A stretch of DNA of 64,000 nucleotides from Elgaria multicarinata webbii. Its lineage: Eukaryota > Chordata > Lepidosauria > Squamata > Anguidae. A program made the position numbers and the translations under genes. Of this stretch, positions 54,001 through 60,800 are shown one piece after another. Where the stretch lies: the NCBI RefSeq assembly GCF_023053635.1, contig NC_086172.1, positions 26,255,501-26,319,500 on the forward strand, read 5' to 3'. The notes beneath the pieces were generated by a model. The model searched no databases, was not told the DNA's origin, and saw only the letters and a list, made by a program, of their open reading frames with translations. Position 1 is the stretch's first letter. Each line of letters begins with the position of its first letter.

Positions 54001-54557
54001 CTGGTCAATAGCAACCTAACTCTTCGAGCTCAGCTCACAGAATTCAGGGATCACAAGCTCATTCGGACCAAGAGGGTGAGCGAAGTGCTGTTGTGTGTTT
54101 GACGTGTTAACATGGCTGACTAACCATGTTTCTGCTGTGAAAGAAACTGGGACGAATGACTCTGGCTCCATGGCAAATGTCAGTAGATCTACCAATAGAT
54201 TTGTGTGTGTTTTAAAATCAAGATAGAAATACAATTTGTGTAATACGTATTCCATTCAGATAAGCCAAATGTTGCTGATTCTCTGTGCAACTTGCATCCA
54301 AAGCTAGGAGGGTAAGCTGTTTTCTACAAATTTCTGATAGGATATTTGTTCATGTGCTTCTAATTTGAGGAAACAAATTGTTATCAGTATATTGAAACTC
54401 TCCTTCCTGCATAAAAATATTTCCCATACTTATGCCCCAGATGAACTAATCTCCATGATGTTCTTGTTTTCAGGGTTCTGATGGAGTCGAATATTTATTA
54501 ATTCCTGTGGATAATGGGACCTTGACTGACTTTTTACAAGAAAATAATGACATTTGA
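33005..54557 (+). CDS. ORC2: ORC2, origin recognition complex subunit 2 (complete, 16 coding exons)
   Basis: Subunit of the six-part complex that marks replication origins and loads MCM helicase; nuclear. Coding exons: 33005-33095, 34262-34405, 34674-34760, 35414-35506, 37036-37067, 37877-37934, 38971-39167, 41266-41364, 44999-45108, 47343-47475, 47973-48069, 51209-51355, 52473-52644, 53296-53357, 53957-54075 and 54474-54557. They sum to 1725 nt, or 574 residues plus TGA (human 577), and every phase closes. Residues 1-235 are divergent and probably disordered, with CDK-type sites TPKR (T97), TPYR (T159) and TPAK (T224, at the place of human T226) and a run of nine Glu (186-194). From residue 235 the AAA+-like core begins ([48 protein letters not shown]). 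Like other ORC2 proteins it shows no Walker A lysine motif. The C-terminal winged-helix part ([19 protein letters not shown]) is strongly conserved. The start Met is chosen by alignment to human MSKPELKE. Confidence 0.97.
33221..33311. repeat. AATCCTA-family fold-back relic
   Basis: GCTGTAATCCTAGGCACACT at one end and GAATTGCGCTG at the other, with AGCCCATTGAGTTGAATGAG in the centre. Diverged inverted repeat. Confidence 0.5.
33750..34067. mobile_element. 318-bp fold-back element, AGGGTGACCATATGG ends
   Basis: Terminal inverted repeats AGGGTGACCATATGGAAAGG / CCTTTCCATATGGTCACCCT, then more inner inverted pairs (CAGCAGGTGTCATTTGCA, CACAACAG..AAAGCTGCAGGAGC). Both termini overlap a TA dinucleotide, compatible with a TA target site. 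Lies in ORC2 intron 2. Confidence 0.8.
34262..34405 (+). CDS. ORC2: ORC2 coding exon 2
   Basis: Residues 31-78 ([20 protein letters not shown] to GIDAQ). Acceptor CACTTCCAG, donor GTATTT. Acidic stretch [15 protein letters not shown]. Confidence 0.94.
34674..34760 (+). CDS. ORC2: ORC2 coding exon 3
   Basis: Residues 79-107 ([20 protein letters not shown] then KRSNKMAEM). Carries the CDK-type site TPKR. The acceptor lies just after a short (TG)n tract; donor GTATGT. Confidence 0.94.
34761..35413 (+). other. ORC2: ORC2 intron, nothing recognised
   Basis: 653 bp of A/T-rich intron without a nameable element. Confidence 0.6.
35414..35506 (+). CDS. ORC2: ORC2 coding exon 4
   Basis: Residues 108-138 ([20 protein letters not shown] to SSK). 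Acceptor GTTCAAAAG has a weak pyrimidine tract; donor GTAAGT. Confidence 0.9.
36555..36995 (-). mobile_element. CR1-clade LINE 3' end
   Basis: Minus frame [40 protein letters not shown] and [13 protein letters not shown]. The tail contains the complement of TTCTATACCGCCCAATAGCT. Same subfamily as 27122. Confidence 0.85.
37036..37067 (+). CDS. ORC2: ORC2 coding exon 5 (32-nt micro-exon)
   Basis: Residues 139-149 ([11 protein letters not shown]), between ATTTTCAG and GTGAGT. It is only 32 nt long, but it is needed to keep frame and matches the human segment SSKGHSASDK. Confidence 0.88.
37068..37876 (+). other. ORC2: ORC2 intron, nothing recognised
   Basis: 809 bp without a nameable element; a 60-codon antisense open frame is not supported. 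Confidence 0.55.
37877..37934 (+). CDS. ORC2: ORC2 coding exon 6
   Basis: Residues 150-168 ([19 protein letters not shown]), the counterpart of human APRSLRKRLI. Acceptor GTTAACAG, donor GTAAGG. Confidence 0.93.
38463..38594. mobile_element. Fold-back hAT element with 8-bp target duplication
   Basis: Arms of about 60 bp, CAGCCTTCCTCAACCTGGGG against its complement, are near-perfect. Flanked by CTTTAGAT at 38455-38462 and 38595-38602. CAG..CTG ends and 8-bp duplications are hAT hallmarks. Confidence 0.88.
38971..39167 (+). CDS. ORC2: ORC2 coding exon 7 with poly-Glu run
   Basis: Residues 169-234. DSESDYSAS is followed by nine Glu codons (seven GAA, two GAG; 39021-39047), then a Thr-rich stretch and [13 protein letters not shown] with a CDK-type site. 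Acceptor TCCTTTTCAG, donor GTAAGC. Confidence 0.94.
39262..39480 (-). mobile_element. CR1-clade LINE 3' end fragment with (TAA)n tail
   Basis: Starts with (AAT)n at 39262-39289, then complement of a CR1 3' UTR (TTACCCGCCTCTCCATTTTG) and the end of its ORF (CGGAAGAGATCAATCTTAAT). Confidence 0.65.
39661..40270. repeat. G+C-rich mosaic of direct and inverted repeats
   Basis: A block far richer in G+C than its surroundings. A roughly 85-bp unit (GTGCTTTCCAGAGCCTCTGG, then GCAATTCCCC...GCTAATG) at about 39818-39905 recurs diverged at about 39993-40080. An inverted pair CCACTGCTCCAATTGGGGCC / GGCCCCGATTAGAGCAGTGG sits between them. Family unknown; probably a non-autonomous DNA element in an ORC2 intron. 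Confidence 0.6.
40750..41203 (+). mobile_element. CR1-clade LINE 3' end
   Basis: Degraded C-terminus ([29 protein letters not shown]-like), long T-rich 3' UTR, then GGCATAGATACGTAATAAAT tail. It ends 62 bp before ORC2 exon 8. Confidence 0.75.
41266..41364 (+). CDS. ORC2: ORC2 coding exon 8
   Basis: Residues 235-267 ([20 protein letters not shown] then [13 protein letters not shown]), the entry to the conserved core. Acceptor TTTTCTCAG, donor GTGCAG. Confidence 0.96.
41420..42240 (-). mobile_element. Probable solo LTR, family undetermined
   Basis: On the minus strand a G+C-rich promoter-like part carries CGGCTATAAAAGCCGC (about 42100-42113). Some 560 bp on comes AATAAAAGAGG (about 41540-41551), then about 120 bp to a CA end near 41420. 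TATA, poly(A) signal and terminal CA in that order fit U3-R-U5. No internal coding region or second LTR is seen. Borders are approximate and no target duplication was confirmed. Confidence 0.5.
42401..43137 (-). mobile_element. L1-clade LINE 3' end, 13-bp target duplication
   Basis: Poly(T) at 42401-42412 marks the A tail. The minus frame reads the end of ORF2 ([32 protein letters not shown], then [19 protein letters not shown] to [14 protein letters not shown]), broken by one stop near 42969 where a Trp is expected. Flanks repeat CTGCTCCATTTCT at 42388-42400 and 43138-43150. 5'-truncated and fairly young. Confidence 0.9.
43829..43910. repeat. AATCCTA-family fold-back relic
   Basis: GCAATCCTTTGCACGATTAC at one end and TTCCCAGGTAAGCGCACAAA then GGATT at the other, an imperfect inverted repeat. 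Confidence 0.5.
44222..44524. mobile_element. SPIN-type non-autonomous hAT element
   Basis: 303 bp starting CAGTGGTTCTCAACCTTCCT and ending GACCCACAGGTTGAGAACCG then CTG. It has the SPIN body (CTCATGTTGTGGTGACCCCC, CATAAAATTATTTTCGTT, GACCCCTGTGAAAGGGTC) and an inner hairpin CTAAGACCATCGGAAA / TTTCCGATGGTCTTAG. Target duplication GTCTAAAT at 44214-44221 and 44525-44532 is perfect. Confidence 0.93.
44999..45108 (+). CDS. ORC2: ORC2 coding exon 9
   Basis: Residues 268-303 ([20 protein letters not shown] to KWMLHL). Acceptor TTGATCCAG, donor GTAAGT. It follows a repeat-filled 3.6-kb intron. Confidence 0.95.
45432..45564. repeat. 133-bp near-perfect hairpin
   Basis: 54-bp arms (45432-45485 and 45511-45564; GTCACTCCCCTTTAAAAGAA start) are exact complements around a loop of about 25 nt. 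In ORC2 intron 9. Not a family I recognise. Confidence 0.85.
45565..47342 (+). other. ORC2: ORC2 intron remainder
   Basis: Contains a short (CA)n near 46116 and unclassified sequence. No exon or named element is supported. Confidence 0.5.
47343..47475 (+). CDS. ORC2: ORC2 coding exon 10
   Basis: Residues 304-348 ([20 protein letters not shown] to SITVKS), the first strand and helix of the AAA+-like fold. Acceptor TTTTTTTCAG, donor GTAAGC. Confidence 0.97.
47973..48069 (+). CDS. ORC2: ORC2 coding exon 11
   Basis: Residues 349-380 ([20 protein letters not shown] to KRFKE). Acceptor CTGTGTCAG, donor GTAAAG. Confidence 0.95.
48440..48735. repeat. G+C-rich fold-back insert
   Basis: Inverted words TTGCCAAGCCCTTTC / CAAGGGCTTGGCAA and CCCACACCTGTTG / CAACTGGTGTGGG lie close together, with further partial copies. 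Family unknown. Confidence 0.5.
48844..48980. mobile_element. hAT-like fold-back element
   Basis: Imperfect arms CTGGGATGGGGAATATGTGG / GGTTCCTCACCCTTG with a CCCATCAACC / GGCTGATGGAGG centre. Flanks CTCTAGAG (48836-48843) and CTCTGGAG (48981-48988) look like an 8-bp duplication with one change. Confidence 0.72.
49530..49613. repeat. AATCCTA-family fold-back element
   Basis: CTGTAATCCTATAGCAG at one end, GATGCGTAGGATTGCA at the other, with GGAATAAGTCTCATTGAAAT in the centre. Best preserved member of the family here. Confidence 0.55.
50458..50523 (+). mobile_element. Sauria-type SINE tail fragment
   Basis: Only the 3' end remains: GTACGCTGCCTTGGGCTCTT, GGAAAGGCAGGATATAAATG and A/T units. Confidence 0.65.
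50580..51078 (-). mobile_element. CR1-clade LINE 3' end with (TTA)n tail
   Basis: Minus frame [35 protein letters not shown] and [20 protein letters not shown] then [13 protein letters not shown], the CR1 C-terminal signature. The tail is a (TTG)/(TTA) run at 50580-50634. Confidence 0.87.
51209..51355 (+). CDS. ORC2: ORC2 coding exon 12
   Basis: Residues 381-429, including [20 protein letters not shown] and [15 protein letters not shown]. Acceptor CTTTGCCAG, donor GTGAGT. A (TG)n tract and a hairpin start about 25-50 nt into the next intron. Confidence 0.97.
51381..51402. repeat. (TG)n microsatellite near a splice donor
   Basis: About ten TG units starting 25 nt after the ORC2 exon 12 donor. 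Confidence 0.95.
51408..51494. repeat. Intronic hairpin next to ORC2 exon 12
   Basis: ATTCATCTTAAAG (51408-51420) pairs exactly with 51482-51494, and GTAGTAACATCTGC pairs with GCAGATGTTACTAT inside it. Confidence 0.7.
51815..51915. repeat. Fold-back hAT relic
   Basis: AACAGCCTTCCCCCAAACTA to GGTTGGGGAAGGTTGCT with GGAAGTTGTAGTCCAGTCCA inside; a diverged relative of the CAGCCTTCC family. Confidence 0.5.
51966..52142. mobile_element. GTTCAGAC-family fold-back DNA element
   Basis: CAGATGACATGCTAAGCCAC and GCTTAGTGTGTCATCTGAGT are inverted ends. The interior (GAACTAAACATTATGGCTTA, GTGGTTACATAACCACGGTT) closely matches the 30444 copy. Confidence 0.68.
52473..52644 (+). CDS. ORC2: ORC2 coding exon 13
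   Basis: Residues 430-486 ([20 protein letters not shown] to SLTPNA plus two bases of Arg). Acceptor TCTTGTAG, donor GTAAGA. Very close to human. Confidence 0.97.
52645..53295 (+). other. ORC2: ORC2 intron, nothing recognised
   Basis: 651 bp with an 89-codon open frame that resembles no known protein and no repeat I can name. Confidence 0.55.
53296..53357 (+). CDS. ORC2: ORC2 coding exon 14
   Basis: Residues 487-507 ([20 protein letters not shown] then P). Acceptor TCTCCTCAG, donor GTAACT. Confidence 0.95.
53957..54075 (+). CDS. ORC2: ORC2 coding exon 15
   Basis: Residues 508-547 ([20 protein letters not shown] to KLIRTKR), winged-helix part. Acceptor CCCCTATAG, donor GTGAGC. Confidence 0.97.
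54474..54557 (+). CDS. ORC2: ORC2 terminal coding exon with stop
   Basis: Residues 548-574 ([20 protein letters not shown] then LQENNDI) and TGA. It lacks the Glu-rich extreme C-terminus of human ORC2. Confidence 0.96.
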   Translation, partial: GSDGVEYLLIPVDNGTLTDFLQENNDI

Positions 54558-54690
54558 GGGCTTTCAAGCATCTAATGGCAACTGTTCTCAGGAGCTGCTG
54601 GAATACTTCCTTCAGTGTAGCCAATTTTCAGGTCTCAGGAGTCTTATCTACCTGTAATGATGGAATAAAGTGTTGTGTAAGCAAAGCCAA
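54558..54690 (+). terminator. ORC2: ORC2 3' UTR and poly(A) signal
   Basis: AATAAA at 54664-54669, 107 nt after the stop, followed by a TGTTGTGTAAG stretch. Further AATAAA copies at 55090 and about 55163 could give longer forms. Confidence 0.65.
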
Positions 54691-55774
54691 CTTTTAGATC
54701 CGTCTAGATCTGCTCAGGTTTCCATTTGTATGATGCCTTCCTCCTGTCTATTTCTTTACAAAGAAAACGTCACCCATTGATAGTAATGTGCCTTCTGCTC
54801 GAAAAGAACTAATTTGAGAACTTTGTTGAAAAAGAAATAAGTTGTTCTTGTAGAAAACTTAGCTCTTTTCCACAATGGATGAATGTTATTGGTCTTTAAA
54901 GGTGGGTGCTGTGAGATTGAGTGATTGGGGCAGAGAACTTCTTGAACTAGAGTAAAGCAAGTTATAAATATCAGAGATCCAAGATTGTGGCTAGTTTATT
55001 AAAATGTCAGTTTTAATTGGGCACAAGGGAGGCTTTCTCCCTAGAATACAAGCCATCGTAAAGTTTAAATCTAAACTGGCAACAGTTTCAATAAAAGTGG
55101 TTAATTTTTAACACCAACTTTCTTAATGACATTAGAAATTATGATACATGTTTTTAAACACTGAATAAAAATCGTATGTAGTTGTAAAATAGTTGTTTTT
55201 GTTTGGTTTTATTATGTCATATCAATAACCAACACTGTTTACTAGTCCTAGGGAAGACCTATTCTTGAAACTTTGAAAGAAATGAACAACCAAGCATGAA
55301 TGCATTAAGCAAAGCAATATAGAAACAGAAAAGTTTCCTGTAGCAGATAGTTTTATTATATACCTATTGCAGGAGGCAGGGCTGTGACTGAGAAAGTGTG
55401 GTTACATGCATCCTGCAATGCAGCCCAGTATTGTTAGTCCTAGCTGGCGGAAGTTGTGTGTGTTAAAGTAGTGTATGACAATTCTGCAGTGTCATCCAGT
55501 TTTTTGGTGTTTTAGGGAAATGCAGAAGAGTTGTGAACTAATTGTAGCAGCAGTGCAATTTCTTAATGGTTAGAGCCAGCTGTTGTGATATTCACCCAAA
55601 TTACAACCACTGCTACGCAGCTTTGCCCTCCCCACTGGAAAAAATCCAAAAATCATCTTATTATATTTCCCTTTCTTGATACTGCTGGGGGAGTCTGCTC
55701 ATGTCTGCTTCCGGTTGTTCACCATTTGAAGTGTGGCTGGGGATCATACTTAAGTAACATAAACTGGAAAATCA

Positions 55775-56225
55775 GTAGAATCATAGAATAGTAGAGTTGG
55801 AAGGGGCCTACAAGGCCATCGAGTCCAACCCCCTGCTCAATGCAGGAATCCACCCTAAAGCATCCCTGACAATGGCTGTCCAGCTGCCTCTTGAAGGCCT
55901 CTAGTGTGGGAGAGGCCATGACCTCCCTAGGTAACTGGTTCCATTGTCGTACTGCTCTAACAGTCAGGAAATTTTTCCTGATGTTCATCTGGCTCCCTGT
56001 AACCTGAGCCCATTATTCCATGTCCTGCACTCTGGGAGGATCAAGAAGAGATCCTGGCCCTCATCTGTGTGACAACATTCAAGTATTTGAAGAGTGCCAT
56101 CATGTCTTCCCTCAATCTTCTCTTTTCCAGACTAAACATGCCCAATTCTTTCAGTTTCTCTTCATAGGGCTTTGTTTCCAGACCCCGATCATCCTCGTTG
56201 CCCTCCTCTGAACATGCTCTTCTTA
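55775..56225 (-). mobile_element. CR1 LINE 3' end (bird/reptile type)
   Basis: Begins with GAATCATAGAATAGTAGAGT, TTGGAAGGGGCCTACAAGGC and GAGTCCAACCCCCTGCTCAA, the well-known CR1 tail in reverse, then antisense ORF2 end (TCTTCTCTTTTCCAGACTAA, CCCAATTCTTTCAG). Confidence 0.92.
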
Positions 56226-57084
56226 GTCTGTGCTAAGTCTGTGCTTCTCCTTGCACTGTGCAGGGGTCCAACATCTTTTTGGAGATTCAGGGGAACCGGT
56301 TATCGTGCTTGGTGCTGCGCAGGAATTCCAGGGCCTCTGGCTAATCCACAGGTCTATAAAGGAGCCTAGTTCAACCTTGCTCCAGAAATGCACCCTAACC
56401 CTCAGCTGATGCTTCTCTCCCTCCAACTTGGACAGAGCCCCAGATGCTGCAAGAGCAGGTGCCTGCAATGGCTGCACAGAGGGATCCTGTGAGGGGTAGT
56501 GAGGACTTTGCATCGGCCTCCTCCATGGGATCCATGGTGCTGTTTGGGGATCAAATGGCTCCAGAAACCAAACCTGGGGATTCCTAAAGTACTTATTTCT
56601 GGGCTGAATAATTCCCCCCACACACACCACCATGGCAAAGTTATTACAGGGGGGGGAGTATAGATTAGGGTTTGGGGGACAATGGTGGGAACATTTCACC
56701 AAAAAGGGGTGGGTTAATTTTGGTCTCTAGTCATTGCACAAATGATGTTTTACAGATGGCAACATGTTAAGGCATTGCAAAGGTGCTTTTTTCATTGAAC
56801 AGTGGTCTGGGAAATAGTGCAGTAGTGGGGTGGAGGGCTGGCCCCCTAAAGACACTGCTGAATCTGGCAGGATAACAAGCTCTTTCAAGGTCGCTGTGCA
56901 GATGACACATAGGTGGCTCACATGGGCAACAAAAAACTTTGCAAACAAGTGAAACTGTGAAAGAGCATGAGGAGTTAAGGGAGGAGACTGCTAAGGAAAG
57001 CGGGAGAGTGCAGGGTTTTTTTGCTGCTCTTGCCAAGCTGCTCTGTAGATTATCACCATAACCCACAATGAAATTGCTGTCTGG

Positions 57085-57225
57085 GTTCAGATGGATGTCA
57101 ACCCATCGGGGATAAACTAACCCCTAGAACAAGCTAGGGGATGTCAGAACAGTTTGTTGCCCAAAAATAAGCCACCCTGTGGGAAGCGTCCCATGTTCAG
57201 ATGACATGATAACCCGCTGTGGCTT
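57085..57225. repeat. GTTCAGAC-family relic
   Basis: GGGTTCAGATGGATGTCAAC at one side and TGTTCAGATGACATGATAAC inside, with AACCCGCTGTGG-type words. Diverged. Confidence 0.4.
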
Positions 57226-57492
57226 GTCACCCATGATAGGTTGTCGTTTCGTGCGAACCTAGTCACTAGGTTCAAATTCACCCTCCTGTGGTTGGCCTTG
57301 GACTAAACACTAAAGGACCCCATAGAGTTGTTGTGGTAACATAGGAAAATGCCACATCTGCTGCTCAAAAGTATAAATCTGAAAAATGCAAGTGTTCAGA
57401 ATTATATGAAATAAAAATAAACACCCCAACACATCATTTTCTCCACTGTATAAAGAAAGTCAAGTTTTGAAAATAGGTTTGTCAGCCAGCTG

Positions 57493-57498
57493 TTTATT
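57493..57498 (-). terminator. NIF3L1: NIF3L1 poly(A) signal
   Basis: AATAAA on the minus strand, 135 nt beyond the stop codon. Confidence 0.55.
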
Positions 57499-57632
57499 CA
57501 TTTCCAGGCAGGTTGTCACCAACATTTCAGAAATCAGACGGTATCCTTCTAGCCCATTTTTCCTCTTGTCTTTGTTATATGTCAGGATACCTTTTGGTGT
57601 TCTGGACTTTGTGCAGTGGCCTTTGTCTTCTT

Positions 57633-57817
57633 CTATGCCACCTGAAGGGGGTCCCGATCTCTCTCAGAAACTACGACATAGATCTTGTCCCCCAGGTGTG
57701 CAGCCAGCACTTGTTGCAGCTCCACCAGAAAGCCTCGTTCAGTGTTGCTGTGTTCACACAAAATCACCGTTATCCCCTTGGAAACTGCATCCAGTACATC
57801 ATGGTGGGACATCTCTC
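57633..57817 (-). CDS. NIF3L1: NIF3L1 terminal coding exon with stop
   Basis: Encodes GEMSHHDVLDAVSKGITVIL, CEHSNTERGFLVELQQVL and SERDRDPLQVA, then TAG. Acceptor TTGGTAG. Contains the C-terminal metal-binding His and Glu. Confidence 0.96.
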
Positions 57818-60800
57818 CTACCAATACAATCCGGATGAGACAGTTATGAGAGGATCTGAGGCACATCACTCGTAATTCATTAAGACAGAGAAGAGTCAAT
57901 AGTCTTGTGTTGTTTTTATCTTATTTAAGTGGTTCTGGGAACCTTTTTGGTTGAAGGGTGGGGTCAAACTGCTTAAAATCCATAAAGTAAATAAATAGCT
58001 GTAGTGACATGAAAATGTATAAAGTACAGAAAGTTCTTGGCTCAGCTCAGCCAAGTGGAGTGCCAATGCTAAACAGTGGAGTTTTACTGCATTCAATATA
58101 TTTTACTACACATAGTGGTTAGAGAGATGAACTGGGACTCGGGAGACCGGATTCTAGTCCCCATTTGGCCATGAAACTCTTTGGGTGACTTTGGCCCAGG
58201 CACTGACTCCCAGCCTATCCTACTTCCTAGGCTTGTTGTGAGGATAAAATGGAGAGGAGGAAGATGGTGTTCCTTGGACAAAAAAGGGCAGGATATACAT
58301 GTAATAATAAATTAAAAAGTAAGAGAAATACAGCCACATTTCCCATCCATCACTGGGCACGCAGCCTGAGGAGGTATTGCAGGAAACACAAGGCCTTGGG
58401 CCTGCCTCTCAAATCCCCATTCCATTCTCTGTGTCCGTGCCACGCAAGTCACTTTGGTGTCCACTTTTGTGCCCTTTCTCCCAGACCTAAACTAGGCAGG
58501 TAAACAAGTTTTTTCCCCTGTATGTTTTACTGGCTGCTGATTTTTCTTTTAATACGAAAAAGAAAAGCTGTTTGTGCAAGAGAAGGGTTTTTCAAATTGA
58601 TGGTTCATTCAGACAAGTCTAGCCACTGAATGGTACTGTGCAGTTACGTAAAGTCACGTGCCTCCCACATTGATCCGGCCATTATTTACACCCGATGTTT
58701 CCCCTTCTAGATCCCAGGACAGCTAAAACAGGTTGTTGTTTTTAGCAGGCAGCTTTCAAACATTATGTTGTTTAATACACATTTTTACCTGTGAGATAGA
58801 GATCACTTTCTGTGCCACGCAAAACACTAGATCCTGAACCAGCACAAAGCGCCACCACCTTCACCTGGGACTCTACAAAACAGGAATCGCTATAGTTAAA
58901 CGCTGCCATATGTAGCCCTCTTTGCCTGTCAGGGCTGCATATTGCAGTTGGCATGGGTTTAGGAGCCATATGCAGGGGAGCATGGCCTGGGGTCCCCCTC
59001 AGATTCTCCCTGACCCCACATACGTCTCCACCCCCAGCAGCACTTTGTGACCTATGAGAAGCGCAATTTTAATAAGTCGACCGTGTGATCATGTCTGTCA
59101 TTGGGGACTGTCGTCCCCAACACGATCACTCTTCCCACTCAACCTGCCAGCCGTTTGACAGGATGGGGAGATGATATACACGAGTGGAATAATTTCTGCA
59201 GGCTCTCCAAGACAACTGTGCTTAGTTTGGTCCCCACGATCTCCATTGAGAGGAACTCTTATAGAAAAGCCGGGACAGAGCTTCCTATGCCCGAGGCAGA
59301 GAACAGCTGCCTGTCAGAATGGACAATATTGTGCTAGAGCAGCCTTCCTCAACCTGGGGCGCTCCAGATGTGTTAGACTACAACTCCCAGAATGCCCCAG
59401 CCAGCTGGCTGGGGCATTCTGGGAGTTGTAGTCCAACACATCTGGAGCGCCCCAGGTTGAAGAAGGCTGTGCTAGAGAGACCAACGGTCCAATTTAACGT
59501 AAAGCAGCAGGCTATAGCACAGAGGAAAGATCATGTGAACAAATGAGTCCTTAAAGAAACGTATTAGCTATATAGATACACGTTTTTCTATCACCTTTGC
59601 CATTATGGGAAAGAATTCTAATAGTTTTTCTTTTAAGCTGACAAAAAAACCCTGTCCAATTCAGAAAACATTTCAGTTCGCTCCACCTTTGAATTATATT
59701 TAAAAAAATAGAGAAGTTTGGTTGCTGATCAACTCTGAAGCAGTTCCAGCCACTGTAAACTAGTTTTATCCATTTCACTCCAGAACAGATCAAATTGATT
59801 CATGCCACTGAATTCAATGGGAGTTGCTTCTGAGTTGAGTACTCTTAGAATTAAAAAAAAGTATGCCCAAGAATGGATTCTCCAGCTTTAGAGGAGTAAG
59901 AGGTATTAAAACAAATTACCAGAATAAACTACCATACTCATCTCCTCCTGCTTCAGAATTCAAGCACTGAACCATTTTTGGGAAGGAAATAGGACAAGTC
60001 TGTTGCCAATATCTGTCTCAGGTCATGAGAAAATACAATAAATACTGTACCTAAGGATTTCCCTGCTCCAAGAGCTAGGCGAACATGAGACAGTTTTAAG
60101 TGGCTTTTCACTTGCTCAATCAGGACAGATAAAGAAACCGGCTCCTTCAGGGTGCATAAGCGTCCCATTCCAGTATCTTCAAGTAGAGGCTAAGAAGAGG
60201 CAGAGATTAAAGAGTTACTGTGGAAGTGCTTAGACACGTGTAGCTCCTTCATTCAACAAGTGATGGATGTCCATAACAGTCAGTTTCCATAGATGATACT
60301 CTATATTAGCTATTTGTCATTGCTTTCCACCCCTTTAAAACCCACCTACCATTTGTGCTAAGAACTGTTGCATTTGGCTGCCAAACCTTTGCATAATTAC
60401 TTAAAAGCAAGCCTAAGTAAACATGCAAGGTGAACATGCTTACTTCCAAGTAAATATTTATTAGTTTACCATATTTATATACCACTCCCCACTGAAAATT
60501 TCGGAGTGGTGTACAAGATAAAATGAAAATAAAAACAGAATAAAACACTTAAAACATGTTTAACTCTCCCATAATTCTGAGAATCTCAGGCCCAGTTGAT
60601 ATAGTTTTAAGTTCCTCCACAATGGGGCTGTTCAGACAACACACTAACCCACAGTCAATGGTTGAGTGGGGTTGTTGTTGAATTGTGAGTTCTGAACATC
60701 TGCAGGGTGGCTTGTTAACCACGCAGTGTGGCTTATTTTCTTGAACAAGCCACCTTGAGAACCCATGGTTTGTTGTTGGGTTTTTAAGGGTGTAAACAAG

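Larger units (their letters stand above)
54691..57480. other. ORC2-NIF3L1 convergent intergenic region
   Basis: Between the two convergent 3' ends. Holds a CR1 3' end, a GTTCAGAC-family relic near 57085-57225 and an unclassified block at 56225-56700 with a 159-codon antisense open frame of no recognisable family. Confidence 0.6.

Noticed and set aside
56223-56702. 159-codon minus-strand open frame
   Set aside because: No recognisable domain, no splice context and it borders a CR1 end; probably chance in a G+C-richer block.
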